DNA from: Bacteroidaceae bacterium
GTDB lineage: Bacteria > Bacteroidota > Bacteroidia > Bacteroidales > Bacteroidaceae
Assembly: GCA_024688885.1 (NCBI GenBank)
Contig: JAILDV010000068.1
Span: 1 to 57,965, forward strand
Reading direction: 5' to 3'
DNA length: 57,965 nucleotides
The translations under genes were made by a program, and so were the position numbers. Positions 24,984 to 33,485 of the stretch are shown here, one piece after another. The notes under the pieces were generated by a model. The model did no database searches, was not told the DNA's origin, and worked only from the letters and a program-made list of their open reading frames with translations. Every line of letters starts with the position of its first letter. The first letter of the stretch is position 1.

Positions 24984-27338
24984 TTAATTCCTCACTTTCA
25001 CTATTGCCTCATAATCACACTCACCCACACATAGTCCGCATTGTGTACACTTTTCCGTGTCAATGACATGCTTCTCGTAGGGCGTATAGGCGATGGCTTC
25101 GCTCGGACAAGTACGGGCACACTTAGTGCAACCCACACACTGGTCGGTAATCTCCAGTTTCACCATTTGCTTACACGACCCCGTCCTGCACACCCCCTGC
25201 ACATGCTCCTCATACTCCTGACGGAAATAGCGCAGAGTTGAAAGTACAGGATTGGGAGCAGTCTTTCCCAGTCCACACATGGCTGCCCGTTTGATGCTCT
25301 TTGCCAGTTCTTCCAGTTGGTCAATCTCTTCCTCCTTAGCCTGTCCCGTCGTGAGTCGGTCTAGGATATCCAGCATGCGACGGATGCCCACACGGCAAAA
25401 CGTGCACTTTCCACACGACTCTGCACAAGTGAAAGCCGTGAAGTAACGAGCCACATCCACCATGCAACTGCTTTCGCTCAACACCACCAATCCGCCTGAC
25501 CCCATGATGGCACCCATCTGGTTCAAGGCATCAAAATCCACCTCGGTGTCACACAGTTCAGCGGGAATGCAACCCCCAGAAGGACCGCCTATCTGCACCG
25601 CCTTCAACGCTTCACCACCTTCCACGCCGCCACCTATCTCCTCCACAATCTGGCGCAACGTCGTGCCCATCGGCACCTCAATCAGTCCCCCATGATTCAC
25701 CTTGCCAGCCAAGGCAAACACCTTTGTACCACGACTGCCTTGCGTGCCCACCTCTGCATACTTCTCAGCCCCATGTCGGATGATGTAAGCCAACTGACTC
25801 AGCGTCTCCACATTGTTGATCAGCGTAGGCCTGCCGTTCAACCCCTGCTGGGCAGGATAAGGCGGACGCAGATGAGGGAATCCACGCTTGCCCTCCATCG
25901 AAGCGATAAGCGCTGTCTCCTCTCCGCAGACAAAGGCACCTGCACCCTCAAACACATGGATATCGAACGAAAACTCCGTACCTAAAATATGTTCTCCCAA
26001 CAATCCCTTCCGTCGGCACATGTCCAGTGCCTTCCGAATGCGGATGACCGCCTGAGGATATTCCGCACGGATGTAGAACACACCCTCTTTCGCTCCCACG
26101 GCATATCCAGCCACCATCATGCCCTCAATCACTCGCAGCGGATAAGACTCCAACAGAATGCGGTCCATGAACGCACCCGGGTCGCCCTCATCGCCGTTGC
26201 AAATCACGATGGGAGTGGACAGTTGAGAACTCTCTGCCACCAGTTTCCATTTCCTGCCAGTGAGGAAACCACCGCCACCCCTGCCACGGATGCCACTCTT
26301 CAGAACCTCGTCAGTTACCTGCTGGGGCGACATCTCCGTCACAGCTTTCTTCAGTGCCTCAAATCCCCCCATGGAGATATACTCCTCCAAGTCCAACGGA
26401 TTCAGGCGACCATATCCCTCAGTGGAGATGCGGAACTGCCCTTCCAAAAACGTGTTGATGCTCTGTGTGCGCTCCTTCTCGGGCACGAACAGAATGTTAT
26501 CCCAGGTTTGGTCTGTGTGGAACGTGTCAATCTGGTTCAGTACAGTATTGCACCACCTGCGCCAACGGCTCGAAGGACGAAAATGATGGAGTAATATCTC
26601 TTTTACCTCATCGGGCTTGATGTTCGGATAGCGCACAATGTCACCTTCAGGAGTCGCCACATCAATCAGCGGTACCTGATTGCACGTGCCCACACACGAC
26701 ACGGGTTTGATTCTCACCTTGATGCCCAACTCCTTGCATGCTGCCACCACTGCGTCATACACCTCAGCCGTACCACTGGCTTGGCAACAGTTCTCCATGC
26801 CCAGCCTCACTTCGCCCTGCACCTTGCCCTCCTCATCGTCAGCATTCTCCTGCTCACCGCTCGCCACCATCTGCTCAAACTCATCCAACACTTCACGCAC
26901 ACGCCCTGGCTGCACATGCCCGAATATCTTTTCGTCAATCTGCACTACAGGTGCCAACGCACAACAGCCCAGACACGACACCTTTTCGATGGAATAGCGA
27001 CCGTCGGTAGTGGTGATGTCATCGCCCTCCAGCAGCAGCTCACGCCTGAAGGCATCATACACATTGCCTGCCCCCTTCACATGACACGCCGTACCAATGC
27101 ACACCTTGATGATGTGCTTGCCATAAGGCACCATTCTCAGCTGCGAATAGAACGTAGCCACGCTGATAAGCTGTGCACGGTCAATCTCCGTACGCTCATA
27201 CAGTCGGTTGAGCGCATCGGAAGGCAGGTAATTGAACTCCTGTTGAATAGCTTGCAGCAGTGGGATGATTTGTTCCCGTCCAGTGCCTATCCTGTCAATG
27301 ATGGCATCTGTCTTTCGCTGCATCACCTCTTTTTCCAT
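24984..27338 (-). CDS. NuoE-NuoF fusion, NADH-oxidising flavoprotein (HydC-HydB-like)
   Basis: 784 residues. Domain order: NuoE-type thioredoxin-fold [2Fe-2S] domain (residues about 1-155, cysteines in VCIGTACHVKG and SCLGCCALAP); a second thioredoxin-like [2Fe-2S] domain (about 175-255, ENCCQASG and SCVGTCNQVP); NuoF core with the Gly-rich NADH/FMN site GRGGGGFLTGRKW and GDEGDPGAFMDR (about 350-400); SLBB domain; [4Fe-4S] site CAESCGKCTFC; and two C-terminal ferredoxin clusters (CVGCTKCARTCP and CTQCGLCVGEC). It resembles the HydB/HndC subunits of electron-bifurcating and NADP-reducing hydrogenases, with HydC fused in front. No hydrogenase or formate dehydrogenase subunit is encoded in the window. 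An SQLST word lies in a loop after the FMN-binding glycine stretch. Confidence 0.93.
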   Translation of the reverse strand: MEKEVMQRKTDAIIDRIGTGREQIIPLLQAIQQEFNYLPSDALNRLYERTEIDRAQLISVATFYSQLRMVPYGKHIIKVCIGTACHVKGAGNVYDAFRRELLLEGDDITTTDGRYSIEKVSCLGCCALAPVVQIDEKIFGHVQPGRVREVLDEFEQMVASGEQENADDEEGKVQGEVRLGMENCCQASGTAEVYDAVVAACKELGIKVRIKPVSCVGTCNQVPLIDVATPEGDIVRYPNIKPDEVKEILLHHFRPSSRWRRWCNTVLNQIDTFHTDQTWDNILFVPEKERTQSINTFLEGQFRISTEGYGRLNPLDLEEYISMGGFEALKKAVTEMSPQQVTDEVLKSGIRGRGGGGFLTGRKWKLVAESSQLSTPIVICNGDEGDPGAFMDRILLESYPLRVIEGMMVAGYAVGAKEGVFYIRAEYPQAVIRIRKALDMCRRKGLLGEHILGTEFSFDIHVFEGAGAFVCGEETALIASMEGKRGFPHLRPPYPAQQGLNGRPTLINNVETLSQLAYIIRHGAEKYAEVGTQGSRGTKVFALAGKVNHGGLIEVPMGTTLRQIVEEIGGGVEGGEALKAVQIGGPSGGCIPAELCDTEVDFDALNQMGAIMGSGGLVVLSESSCMVDVARYFTAFTCAESCGKCTFCRVGIRRMLDILDRLTTGQAKEEEIDQLEELAKSIKRAAMCGLGKTAPNPVLSTLRYFRQEYEEHVQGVCRTGSCKQMVKLEITDQCVGCTKCARTCPSEAIAYTPYEKHVIDTEKCTQCGLCVGECDYEAIVKVRN

Positions 27339-27358
27339 ATATCCTATATCTCATTTTT

Positions 27359-27386
27359 CAACTGTCAACTCTCAACTGTCAACTCT
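27359..27386. repeat. CAACTGT/CAACTCT heptamer tract across a stop codon
   Basis: Four units: CAACTGT (27359), CAACTCT (27366), CAACTGT (27373), CAACTCT (27380). The stop codon of the propeller gene (27379-27381) lies inside the tract. Confidence 0.85.
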
Positions 27387-29136
27387 TTTTTACGCAATAA
27401 AGCGACTTGTCCGTTCTCACAATCATCATGCCGTCGGTGAAGGCAGGCGTGGCAAACGTCTTCTCCCCCGTTTCAAAGGCGGTGATGAGGTCGAACGTGC
27501 TTGCCGAGAAGATGTACACCTTACCGCTGTTGCTAAATAGATACACCTTCCCGTCCACCACCACAGGCGATGAATAGAAGGGAGTCGTCAGGTCATGCTC
27601 TTTCTTCACCTCCCCCGTCTTCGCGTCGTAAGCACACACCATGCCGTAGCTGGTGGCACAGAACACAAGGTCTTTCGTGGCAGCCAGACTGGAGCACTCA
27701 GGCAGGTAATCACTCGCCTCCCACAATGTCTCGCCAGTGGCTCCGTCGATGGCTATACATTTGGCATATTCACTGGCACCAAACACCACGCCTCCCGCAC
27801 TAGCAGGACTGGAGCCCACTTCTCCGCTCAGGCAGTCCACCCTCCACAGTTCCGCACCATTGTTAGGATTATAAGCCGTGATGGCAGGATTGCCCATCAC
27901 CACCAATGCAGACTTGCCGCCCAAGGTGGCAATGATGGGTGAACTCCATGAAATCTTGTCATTGCCTTTCTTGCTCCACACCGTAGCACCCGTTTTGGCA
28001 TTGAGTGCCAGAATCTGTGCATTGGAATTATTTTGGTACTGAATGATGAGCGTGTTGCCATACATCACGGGTGACGAGGCATAGCCATAATGGTTGTCAG
28101 GCAGACCGATGTTCTTTGCCCACAGGCGTTTACCCTCCATGTCAGCACAAATCACATCACCCGTGGCAAAGATAGCACACACCTGTTCACCATTGGTCGC
28201 CACCGTGCTGGCAGCCAGTCCCGTGTCGGCGTTCACCTTGGGCATACTGCCAGGCGAACCCGCTATGCCGTCAGCCTTCACCGTCCATTTCAGTTCACCC
28301 GTCCACACATCATAGCAATAGAGTTCACGTGCCTTTGCATCCGCTCCCGTGATGAAAACATTTCTGCCAGTGATGACTGGAGAGTTATAGCCATGTTTCG
28401 GGATGGAAGACTGCCAGAGGATGTTCTTCTTAGCTGACAGGTTCCATGAGGTGGCAATGCCTCTTGCCGACGAGGTGGCACTGGAATTATTGCCTCTGAA
28501 AGCTCTTGACGCAATCTTGAGTTCAGGCATTCCATCATCCACCTCGGCAGAATCCACATCCTCCTTCACACTGTCCGTGGAGAGTTGAGTGTTGACAGCT
28601 GACAATTGTCCGTTGAGGGAGTCCTGTGCAGCCAATGTGTCTGATGCACTGCCCTGCTCCCCTACGGACTGCGCCAGCAACCCCTTGAAGTCTATATGCT
28701 GAAATCCCACGAAGCCAATGCCTACTATCAGTGCAGCTACAGCTGCCCAACCGATGTATTTCCGTGCACGGCTCTTGATCATCCACTCATCGATGGGGTC
28801 AAACTCCTTTTCTGGCAGGTTCTTCGTCTCCTTGAAATAGAGATTGAGACACACAGCCAGCACCACTGCCATGCCCAGCAACAGGTAAAGTCCCACCTTC
28901 AGTTGACCTTCCTTCACGAAATAAGCCTTGCGGGAGAGCAAGTCCAGTTCCCGAATCTGCTGCCCCAGCAACTCATTGTCGCCATTGGTTTCATTCAGTT
29001 CCTTCAAGGTCTCCATCACCCCCGTTTCCAGCGGTGACACCTGCTGCATCTGATAATAACTCACTCCCAACATGACCGCCAGCACCAATAGGAAGACAGC
29101 CGTGACCATGGAAATGTTACGATATAGTTTTCTCAT
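27379..29136 (-). CDS. membrane-anchored PQQ-like beta-propeller protein
   Basis: 585 residues from ATG 29136 (MRKLYRNISMVTAVFL). Three hydrophobic segments occupy about residues 10-30, 80-100 and 125-145; a Ser/Asp-rich linker follows, with an in-frame heptamer peptide (LNGQLSAVNTQLSTDS, about 190-205). The rest, facing the periplasm, is a PQQ-type propeller with words such as CYDVWTGELKWTV, ALNAKTGATVWSK, AYNPNNGAELWRV and AIDGATGETLWEA. The start overlaps the end of the NapH-like gene by 20 bp, so it may dock onto that membrane iron-sulfur protein. The three-helix anchor is unusual for a propeller. There is no haem or metal motif I can name. Confidence 0.82.
   Translation of the reverse strand: MRKLYRNISMVTAVFLLVLAVMLGVSYYQMQQVSPLETGVMETLKELNETNGDNELLGQQIRELDLLSRKAYFVKEGQLKVGLYLLLGMAVVLAVCLNLYFKETKNLPEKEFDPIDEWMIKSRARKYIGWAAVAALIVGIGFVGFQHIDFKGLLAQSVGEQGSASDTLAAQDSLNGQLSAVNTQLSTDSVKEDVDSAEVDDGMPELKIASRAFRGNNSSATSSARGIATSWNLSAKKNILWQSSIPKHGYNSPVITGRNVFITGADAKARELYCYDVWTGELKWTVKADGIAGSPGSMPKVNADTGLAASTVATNGEQVCAIFATGDVICADMEGKRLWAKNIGLPDNHYGYASSPVMYGNTLIIQYQNNSNAQILALNAKTGATVWSKKGNDKISWSSPIIATLGGKSALVVMGNPAITAYNPNNGAELWRVDCLSGEVGSSPASAGGVVFGASEYAKCIAIDGATGETLWEASDYLPECSSLAATKDLVFCATSYGMVCAYDAKTGEVKKEHDLTTPFYSSPVVVDGKVYLFSNSGKVYIFSASTFDLITAFETGEKTFATPAFTDGMMIVRTDKSLYCVKKS
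28580..28616. repeat. heptamer-derived tract inside the anchored propeller gene
   Basis: GAGTTGA GTGTTGA CAGCTGA CAATTGT-type 7-bp words, imperfect, in frame with the propeller gene. Confidence 0.65.
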
Positions 29137-30400
29137 CTTTCTTGAGTTTTTTGAGGTTTTGAGGACAATAATTAAAGCACTTTCCACACACCGTGCAGCG
29201 TGCCATATCGATTTCATACGTTTTGCGACCACGTTTGAGCGACAGTTTCAGCAATTTGAAACCAATCACAAACCCAATCAATGCACCAGCCAACCATGCG
29301 TAGGTCTTGTATTCCCCACGTATTCCTTCCACTTTTCCTTTCAGTTCTTCCATATTGCCACCCATGGCATGGAAAGTCTCCACCTCCAGCGGTTCTTCCA
29401 TGTCGGGGTTGGCTTCTTGCTGACGCAGCAGCTCATACAGATACACATCCTTGTGGGCAAGGCTCAGTGAGTCGCTCTGACCACTGACCAGTAAGCCCCC
29501 TGTCAAAGTCAGCACAGGCAGCAGGACTGCAAACAGAATAACACGGTTCACACCCTTCCTGCGCATCTCCTTTGTCTTGCTCCGCTGAGGGGCACGAATG
29601 GCATCCACTGGACACGAAACACCACAGAGTGCGCAATTGATACATCCCTTTTCAGTGATTTCCAATTTCTTCCACGATAAAGCACTGAACACACTCAGCA
29701 GGGCACCATAGGGACACAGGAACTGGCAGAACGGACGTCCCACAAAGACCGACATGACCAACAGCACGATGCCAAAACTCATCACACCCAAGTCGCCACT
29801 CAATCGGAAGATGCCGATAAAAGGGTCTAAGCGGCAGACAAGGAACTGACTGCGAGTGGCAGCATAAAGAATGGTGAATGCCAAATAAATCCAAGGAATC
29901 ACCGACAACGTGGCAGAAACGGCACGGGACAGACGGAAGTTCCTTACATTCACCAACTCCTGCAATGCTCCCAACGGACACACACCTGCACAGAACACCC
30001 TGCCAAAAAGCAAGGCAAACACGATGGGCAGGAGAAATACCAAAAGCACATACCATGGCAAATGATAATTCGAGTCAACGGCAGCTGTCACCACATTCTG
30101 GATAGACCCCACACTGCATACACAACCGCTGCGGAAAAAGCCAAAGTACAAGACCGACACCACGGACATGGACAAGATGATGGCACGTCCACGCTTCCTG
30201 TAAGCAGCCCACACCACCAGCGCCATCATGCCGAAAAGCAGCACCACATCGAGTATATTCCACAGCAACTCATAGGGAGCACCGTGCACGATGTCCGGAT
30301 ATTGATAACCGGACGTGAAATCAGGCTTGGGGAATCGTGCCACCGCCAAGGTCTTGCCACAGTACAAGATTCCCATGAGTATAGCTAATATCTTACGCAT
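29117..30400 (-). CDS. NapH/CcoG-like membrane iron-sulfur protein
   Basis: 427 residues with about six membrane helices. Between helices lie two cysteine segments of the NapH type, CAGVCPLGALQE and CQFLCPYGALL, then a ferredoxin-like pair of clusters GCINCALCGVSCPVDA. A further membrane helix (about residues 370-390) leads to a C-terminal half-ferredoxin, CTVCGKCFNYCP. Family members (NapH, NosR, CcoG/RdxA) pass electrons between quinol or cytosol and periplasmic partners. A signal-like start precedes FPKPDFTSGY. The start overlaps the Tat-type ferredoxin gene by 8 bp, as in NapG-NapH pairs, but no nitrate reductase or other terminal enzyme is present. It is the best candidate for carrying electrons across the membrane in this system. 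Confidence 0.88.
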   Translation of the reverse strand: MRKILAILMGILYCGKTLAVARFPKPDFTSGYQYPDIVHGAPYELLWNILDVVLLFGMMALVVWAAYRKRGRAIILSMSVVSVLYFGFFRSGCVCSVGSIQNVVTAAVDSNYHLPWYVLLVFLLPIVFALLFGRVFCAGVCPLGALQELVNVRNFRLSRAVSATLSVIPWIYLAFTILYAATRSQFLVCRLDPFIGIFRLSGDLGVMSFGIVLLVMSVFVGRPFCQFLCPYGALLSVFSALSWKKLEITEKGCINCALCGVSCPVDAIRAPQRSKTKEMRRKGVNRVILFAVLLPVLTLTGGLLVSGQSDSLSLAHKDVYLYELLRQQEANPDMEEPLEVETFHAMGGNMEELKGKVEGIRGEYKTYAWLAGALIGFVIGFKLLKLSLKRGRKTYEIDMARCTVCGKCFNYCPQNLKKLKKDEKTIS

Positions 30401-30965
30401 GATCTTTTAGTTTGTAAGCATTTTCATCCGACACACGTTGAATGGCATCGGAGGGGCACACCCTCGCAATGGCACATTCATTGCACTGCTGGCACCTCTC
30501 TTGGTCTATCTGGAGGAATAGGGAACCGTTGCCAAACGAAGTGCATCCCTTCACACATTTGCCACACCCCGTGCAAAGTGCCTCGTCGATGGTGTATTCG
30601 AAATAAGGCTCCTCCACAAACTCACGGCTGATGGCACCCGTAGGGCACATCATGTTTTCTGCGGCAGTGTTCAGTTCCTTCACGTTCGGACGGTAGTAGC
30701 CGCCACAGAGGTCGCAGTAGCCACACACCTTGTTGGCATGGAAACATTTGACAGCGGAGACCGTCAACACACAATCCGTCTCACACCGTCCACACTGTGT
30801 ACATTTATAAGGGTCAATCTGCCAAAAGACCTCCCCCTCTTTTGTGCTCGCCCTTGCTGCAAGCAGCCCTCCTGATGCCAATGCCACACCACCAGCCACC
30901 ACAGCGCTGCACGTGCGCAGGAAATCCCTGCGGTCCATTGGACTTTTCATTTTCTCTTTATCCAT
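30393..30965 (-). CDS. Tat-exported NapG-like ferredoxin
   Basis: 190 residues. The N-terminus has a twin-arginine motif, DRRDFLRTCSAV, and a hydrophobic region with AGGVALASGGLL, so the folded protein is exported. It then carries several cysteine clusters: CTQCGRCETDC, CGYCDLCGGYY, CTGCGKCVKGC and CQQCNECAIARVCP, enough for about four [4Fe-4S] clusters. NapG of nitrate reductase systems is the closest familiar protein. It overlaps the NapH-like gene by 8 bp. I infer that it accepts electrons from the NapH-like protein on the periplasmic side. Its acceptor is unknown; the propeller proteins of the same run are candidates. Confidence 0.87.
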   Translation of the reverse strand: MDKEKMKSPMDRRDFLRTCSAVVAGGVALASGGLLAARASTKEGEVFWQIDPYKCTQCGRCETDCVLTVSAVKCFHANKVCGYCDLCGGYYRPNVKELNTAAENMMCPTGAISREFVEEPYFEYTIDEALCTGCGKCVKGCTSFGNGSLFLQIDQERCQQCNECAIARVCPSDAIQRVSDENAYKLKDHA

Positions 30966-31010
30966 ATTAAAAGAATGAAAAATTAAAGAATGAAAAAATG
31001 AAATGATAAG

Positions 31011-32027
31011 TTAGGAGTTAAACCCTTCAACCTTCAACGGACAATCCACCTCACAGCGTCCACACTCCGTTTGTTGACTCAGACGTTTGTCGTACTGATA
31101 AACCGACACTTTGTCCCCACCCGTCACAATGAGCTTATCTTTCATCACACGCACATCGTATGCTGTATGTCCGCGTCCCAACGCCTTGCTGTCCAGCAGA
31201 ACACTGCGGAACTTCCCGTCCGTACGGTAGCAACTGATGCGTGGAATGCCCTTCTCCGAAGTCAACAGCTCCCCATTGTTGGAAGGTGTCAGAATGGCAG
31301 GATTGCAACATCCACTGAATGCACCTGCTTGTACACCCGATTTGCCAAACGCTGCCAAGAACTCGCCCTCGGTGGTATAGCTTTCCACCCGATGACGACC
31401 GGGATTGGAACAATAGATGGTTCCGTCCATATAGGTGATGCCAAAACAATAACTTGGCACGATGAACCCTTCGGGACTTTCGATGAAACGTGCCAATGTG
31501 CCGTCAAGATGGTACTTGCAGATATTCTTGTTGGAAGCATCTGTCACAAACACACCTTCTCCGCAAACTGCCAATGAGCAATAGTCTGAATTGTCACTGC
31601 ATGCATCCCACTCCTGTGTCATGTCTCCCTGACGGTCATACACCTCAATGCGGGTAGGATACAGTGCATAGACATGTCCGTCGTACACAGCAATGTCGCG
31701 AACGTCGCTAGGGGTGGAGAAGTTGGTCTGTAGCTCGCCGCTCAACCCATACACATAAATGTTGTTTGGTGTAGCAATATAGATGCTGCCCCCTTCCACC
31801 TCCATGGCACAGATGTCGTCAGGTGCAAGAAAACCATATACACGACGATAGGGTGAAACGAAATCGGTGTCCTCCTTCAGCAGTTCTATCCCCTTTGCCC
31901 GCTTGGAGTCATAGAAAAGTTTATCGGGTCGCTTGAACATGTTCCACATGCCACGTCCCACCACGGAGAGAATGACTCCCCCCACAACCAACGAACCAGA
32001 TATTTTCAAAAAGTTACGCCTGTCCAT
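31011..32027 (-). CDS. Tat-type NHL-like beta-propeller with a C-terminal half iron-sulfur motif
   Basis: 338 residues. The start MDRRNFLKISGSLVVGGVIL is a twin-arginine signal or anchor. The body is an NHL/six-blade-like propeller (for example DICAMEVEGGSIYIATPN, DIAVYDGHVYALYP, GITYMDGTIYCSNPG). The last 20 residues hold CGRCEVDCPL, three cysteines arranged as in a [4Fe-4S] site but lacking the fourth. Nearly the same word (CGRCETDC) occurs in the ferredoxin encoded next, 45 bp downstream. The tail may complete a cluster with a partner protein. Tat export of a protein with no visible cofactor supports the idea that it carries one when folded. The propeller's ligand is unknown. Confidence 0.8.
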   Translation of the reverse strand: MDRRNFLKISGSLVVGGVILSVVGRGMWNMFKRPDKLFYDSKRAKGIELLKEDTDFVSPYRRVYGFLAPDDICAMEVEGGSIYIATPNNIYVYGLSGELQTNFSTPSDVRDIAVYDGHVYALYPTRIEVYDRQGDMTQEWDACSDNSDYCSLAVCGEGVFVTDASNKNICKYHLDGTLARFIESPEGFIVPSYCFGITYMDGTIYCSNPGRHRVESYTTEGEFLAAFGKSGVQAGAFSGCCNPAILTPSNNGELLTSEKGIPRISCYRTDGKFRSVLLDSKALGRGHTAYDVRVMKDKLIVTGGDKVSVYQYDKRLSQQTECGRCEVDCPLKVEGFNS

Positions 32028-32036
32028 ATCTCTTAA

Positions 32037-33485
32037 TTATTCAGTTGCTATTTTCAAACACTTGATTATTTTAGAATCTCTCACTACCAGCATACCATCT
32101 GCGTATGCCATAGGTCCCCAAGCATCAATGCCATCTTCCATCACCCTTTGTTTGCGCAACAAAGTCATGGAAGATGAGTGCAGCTGATAAACATACAGTT
32201 CACCATCTTCCTTGAAGGCAAGGAGCCGGTCGCCAATCACCAAGTAAGGACCCAGTCCGAAACGCTCATCTGCTGCTGATGTCCAGATAGGATGATGTAA
32301 ATCGCTAGGACGGTACATGGCGAGACGCTCACGCATGCCACCTCCGTCTTTGGGGAGAATGGTGATGAGGGTGCCTTGATAATTGATGGGGGTCTGCTGT
32401 TCACTCGACATTCCCCCACTGGCTTTGTAACTGTCACGGATGCTAGCTGTCCACGTCGCACCCTGCTTGTCCACCTGCAACAACGCTCCTCCTGCCCCAT
32501 AACCTGCCACAAGGAATATTTGATTTGGGGAAATCTGCAAAGGAGAGGGAGCCACGACAGAGGGTTGCCAAGCACTGGCACTCCACAGTAATTGTCCCCG
32601 ACTGCCTTCTTCTGCAGAGATACCACATACACCACCTACGCCTATATATACATAGGTGTGCACACCTCCTAACGTCATGGGCATGACGGAGGAATGAGAC
32701 ATCTTGAAGCCAACCGTGTTGGGTGTACCCCACAGTGTGCTGCCTGTTTGGAGGTCGATGCCAACCATAAGGGTGTCTTTTCCTGCAGGGGCAAGTACCA
32801 ATTCATCGCCTTGAATATGTGGACACTGACCAGTGTACCAGAAAGGTATCTCGGTGCCGAAACGTTTCTTCATGTCGATGCTCCATCGCATTTCACCCGT
32901 CGTCTTGTCACAACACATGACATGTCCTTCGGGACCTATCGTGACAACCGACCCATTGCTGACAGCAGGAATAGTGCGAGAAAATCCGTGATTGCGCTTC
33001 ATGGGAACACGGTACCAGCGTCGCCACAATTGTTTGCCAGTCAGGAGGTCGAAACATCTCAGGGCATCGGAACTCAACTGCTCATCATAATCGAGCACAT
33101 AGACTTTCCCCTCTGAGATGACGGGAGCAGCATGTCCCTCACCTGTCTCAACCGACCACATTTCCTCAAAGTTGCCCTCCACCCATTTCATGGAAGGAGT
33201 GAGAGTGGTCTGATTGTCACGATGGATGCCACGGAAACAAGGCCATTCTCCTTTGAGAGTTGAGGGTTGACCATTGTCCGTTGTCTGTTGCCCGTTGTCC
33301 TGCATAAAGAACTCGCCTATCAGCACATCGTCAGCCTTACGGACATGCCCCGCAGGACGATGGTCGGCACCTGGCTGCGACTCCGTGAAATGGGCACTAG
33401 GGTCGTAGAGGTGCCAAGCGATGATCAGGCACAAATAAAAGACAATGACGCCTATAGTCAGTAATGTAAGTTTCTTATTGTTCAT
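32037..33485 (-). CDS. membrane-anchored PQQ-like beta-propeller protein
   Basis: 482 residues. One N-terminal membrane segment (residues about 5-27, LTLLTIGVIVFYLCLIIAW) anchors a periplasmic propeller. A heptamer-coded linker (GQQTTDNGQPSTLKG, about residues 62-76) precedes the first blade, which contains WPCFRGIHRDNQT, close to the PxFRGxxxxG word of other members. Blade words include CFDLLTGKQLWRR, CCDKTTGEMRWSI and GIDLQTGSTLWGT. The start overlaps the stop of the terpene cyclase gene by 4 bp and the gene ends 9 bp before the NHL-like gene, so it links the isoprenoid and redox parts of the run. No catalytic motif is visible. Confidence 0.83.
   Translation of the reverse strand: MNNKKLTLLTIGVIVFYLCLIIAWHLYDPSAHFTESQPGADHRPAGHVRKADDVLIGEFFMQDNGQQTTDNGQPSTLKGEWPCFRGIHRDNQTTLTPSMKWVEGNFEEMWSVETGEGHAAPVISEGKVYVLDYDEQLSSDALRCFDLLTGKQLWRRWYRVPMKRNHGFSRTIPAVSNGSVVTIGPEGHVMCCDKTTGEMRWSIDMKKRFGTEIPFWYTGQCPHIQGDELVLAPAGKDTLMVGIDLQTGSTLWGTPNTVGFKMSHSSVMPMTLGGVHTYVYIGVGGVCGISAEEGSRGQLLWSASAWQPSVVAPSPLQISPNQIFLVAGYGAGGALLQVDKQGATWTASIRDSYKASGGMSSEQQTPINYQGTLITILPKDGGGMRERLAMYRPSDLHHPIWTSAADERFGLGPYLVIGDRLLAFKEDGELYVYQLHSSSMTLLRKQRVMEDGIDAWGPMAYADGMLVVRDSKIIKCLKIATE
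33257..33300. repeat. heptamer-derived tract inside the anchored propeller gene
   Basis: GAGTTGA GGGTTGA CCATTGT CCGTTGT CTGTTGC CCGTTGT: six 7-bp words sharing xxxTTGx, in frame with the coding sequence. Confidence 0.75.

Noticed and set aside
24340-27338. [FeFe]-hydrogenase operon
   Set aside because: The diaphorase subunits are present, but no protein with the H-cluster motifs is encoded in the window.
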